Below are positions 15,000-15,764 of a stretch of 15,764 nt of DNA, piece by piece. Positions within the stretch are counted from its first letter, which is position 1. Each line of letters opens with the position of its first letter. This DNA is from an uncultured Porphyromonadaceae bacterium (GTDB lineage: Bacteria; Bacteroidota; Bacteroidia; Bacteroidales; Muribaculaceae): the NCBI GenBank assembly GCA_905193485.1, contig CAJJOX010000029.1, positions 1-15,764 of the forward strand, in the 5' to 3' direction. The position numbers and the translations under genes are program-made. A model generated the notes under the pieces. That model ran no database searches. It was not told the origin of the DNA and saw only the letters and a list, made by a program, of their open reading frames with translations.

Positions 15000-15764
15000 A
15001 TGGCAGTAAGAAAATTCAAGCCCACTACACCGGGGCAAAGACACAAAGTTATTGGCGTATTCAAAGGTACAATCACTGCTACTACGCCAGAGAAATCTCT
15101 TACAGTCGGCAAACGCGCAACCGGAGGCCGTAACTCCGAAGGCCACCTTACCAACCGTTACCTGGGTGGCGGCCACAAGCGCAAATACCGTATCATTGAC
15201 TTTAAGAGAAACAAAGACGGTGTACCCGCCGTGGTAAAAAGCATCGAATACGATCCGAACCGCTCGGCCCGTATCGCCCTGCTTTACTATGTCGACGGTG
15301 CAAAAGCTTATATCGTTGCACCCAACGGCTTAGAAGTCGGCGCAACTGTTGTAAGCGGCCCCGACGCAGCTCCCGAAGTCGGAAACGCTCTTCCTCTCAA
15401 CAAGATCCCCGTCGGTACGCTCATCCACAACATCGAGTTGCGTCCCGGACAGGGCGCCTTCATGGCCCGCTCTGCCGGCACATTCGCTCAGCTCGTTTCC
15501 CGCGAGGGAAACTACGCTATTATCAAATTACCTTCAGGTGAAACCCGCAAGGTGCTCGCCGCCTGCAAAGCCACTGTCGGCGTTGTAGGCAACAGCGAAC
15601 ACTCGCTCGAACGCTCTGGCAAAGCCGGCCGCTCACGCTGGCTCGGTCGTCGTCCGCGCAACCGCGGCGTTGTCATGAACCCTGTCGATCACCCGCACGG
15701 CGGGCCGCCCCCCGGCGGGGGGCGATCCCCCCCGCCATTGACGAGCTGCGCGCAGACGGCACCC
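15000..15764 (+). CDS. rplB: 50S ribosomal protein L2, partial, with aberrant 3' end
   Basis: The frame from ATG 15000 reads [18 protein letters not shown] and stays open to the last base (255 codons). Residues 1-235 are normal L2: [50 protein letters not shown], and [10 protein letters not shown] (226-235) with the functionally important histidine of this motif. L2 normally continues GEGR and runs to about 273 residues. Here codons from 15705 encode Pro/Gly/Arg/Ser-rich sequence unlike any L2. The true gene should be read as reliable only to about 15704. Confidence 0.95.
   Translation, partial: MAVRKFKPTTPGQRHKVIGVFKGTITATTPEKSLTVGKRATGGRNSEGHLTNRYLGGGHKRKYRIIDFKRNKDGVPAVVKSIEYDPNRSARIALLYYVDGAKAYIVAPNGLEVGATVVSGPDAAPEVGNALPLNKIPVGTLIHNIELRPGQGAFMARSAGTFAQLVSREGNYAIIKLPSGETRKVLAACKATVGVVGNSEHSLERSGKAGRSRWLGRRPRNRGVVMNPVDHPHGGPPPGGGRSPPPLTSCAQTAP
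15705..15764. other. Probable chimeric or erroneous contig end
   Basis: At 15705 the sequence leaves conserved rplB and enters a GC-rich foldback: CGCCCCCC (15706-15713), loop GGC, GGGGGGCG (15717-15724). A run of seven C follows at 15727-15733. The last 30 bases can be read in another frame as [10 protein letters not shown], which looks like coding sequence from a high-GC gene. A foldback or misjoin during sequencing or assembly is the simplest explanation. Confidence 0.75.

Overview
The window looks like a contig from a member of the Bacteroidales, most probably a gut lineage of the Muribaculaceae or Bacteroidaceae type. The lineage is inferred from gene order and promoter style, not from a search. 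Three things support it: BACON-type Ig-like domains, the order rpsL-rpsG-fusA-rpsJ-rplC-rplD-rplW-rplB with no tuf between fusA and rpsJ, and promoters of the Bacteroidetes form (TTTG, about 20 bases, TAnnTTTG) instead of -35/-10 boxes.

Layout. (1) 1-291, plus strand: the 3' end of rfbC (dTDP-sugar 3,5-epimerase). It converges on the next block at a hairpin (338-368) that can serve as a terminator on both strands. (2) 407-7824, minus strand: a promoter (7817-7824), a small and apparently frameshifted membrane-protein gene, and then six tightly packed genes. In transcription order these encode a four-helix inner-membrane protein, a P-loop GTPase-like protein, a coiled-coil single-pass protein with a possible periplasmic Ig-like domain, a retropepsin-like aspartic protease lipoprotein, a second coiled-coil single-pass protein with MORN repeats, and a secreted protein of five BACON-like domains plus a beta-rich C-terminus. 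I know no named system with this set. (3) 7887-9484, minus strand: a small HTH regulator, about 400 bases without a gene, then a DUF2752 protein and a GYF_2/CD225-type membrane protein that form a pair behind their own promoter. (4) 9629-15764, plus strand: a strong promoter and the str/S10 ribosomal operon, with rplB running off the end.

How the genes work together. Block 4 is ordinary translation machinery. Block 2 is the interesting one. Its products are predicted to lie in every layer from cytoplasm to outer membrane: GTPase switch, inner-membrane anchor, two bitopic relays that may share a related N-terminal domain, a periplasm-facing protease-like lipoprotein and an outer-membrane or surface BACON protein. 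The spacing (13-base gap, 7-base overlap, ATGA overlap, 2-base gap, 13-base gap) points to one co-expressed, trans-envelope complex. Function is unknown; signalling, envelope surveillance or defence are all possible. The block is visibly AT-richer than the ribosomal genes, which fits an accessory module.

The last 60 bases (from about 15705) do not continue rplB and look like a chimeric or erroneous contig end.
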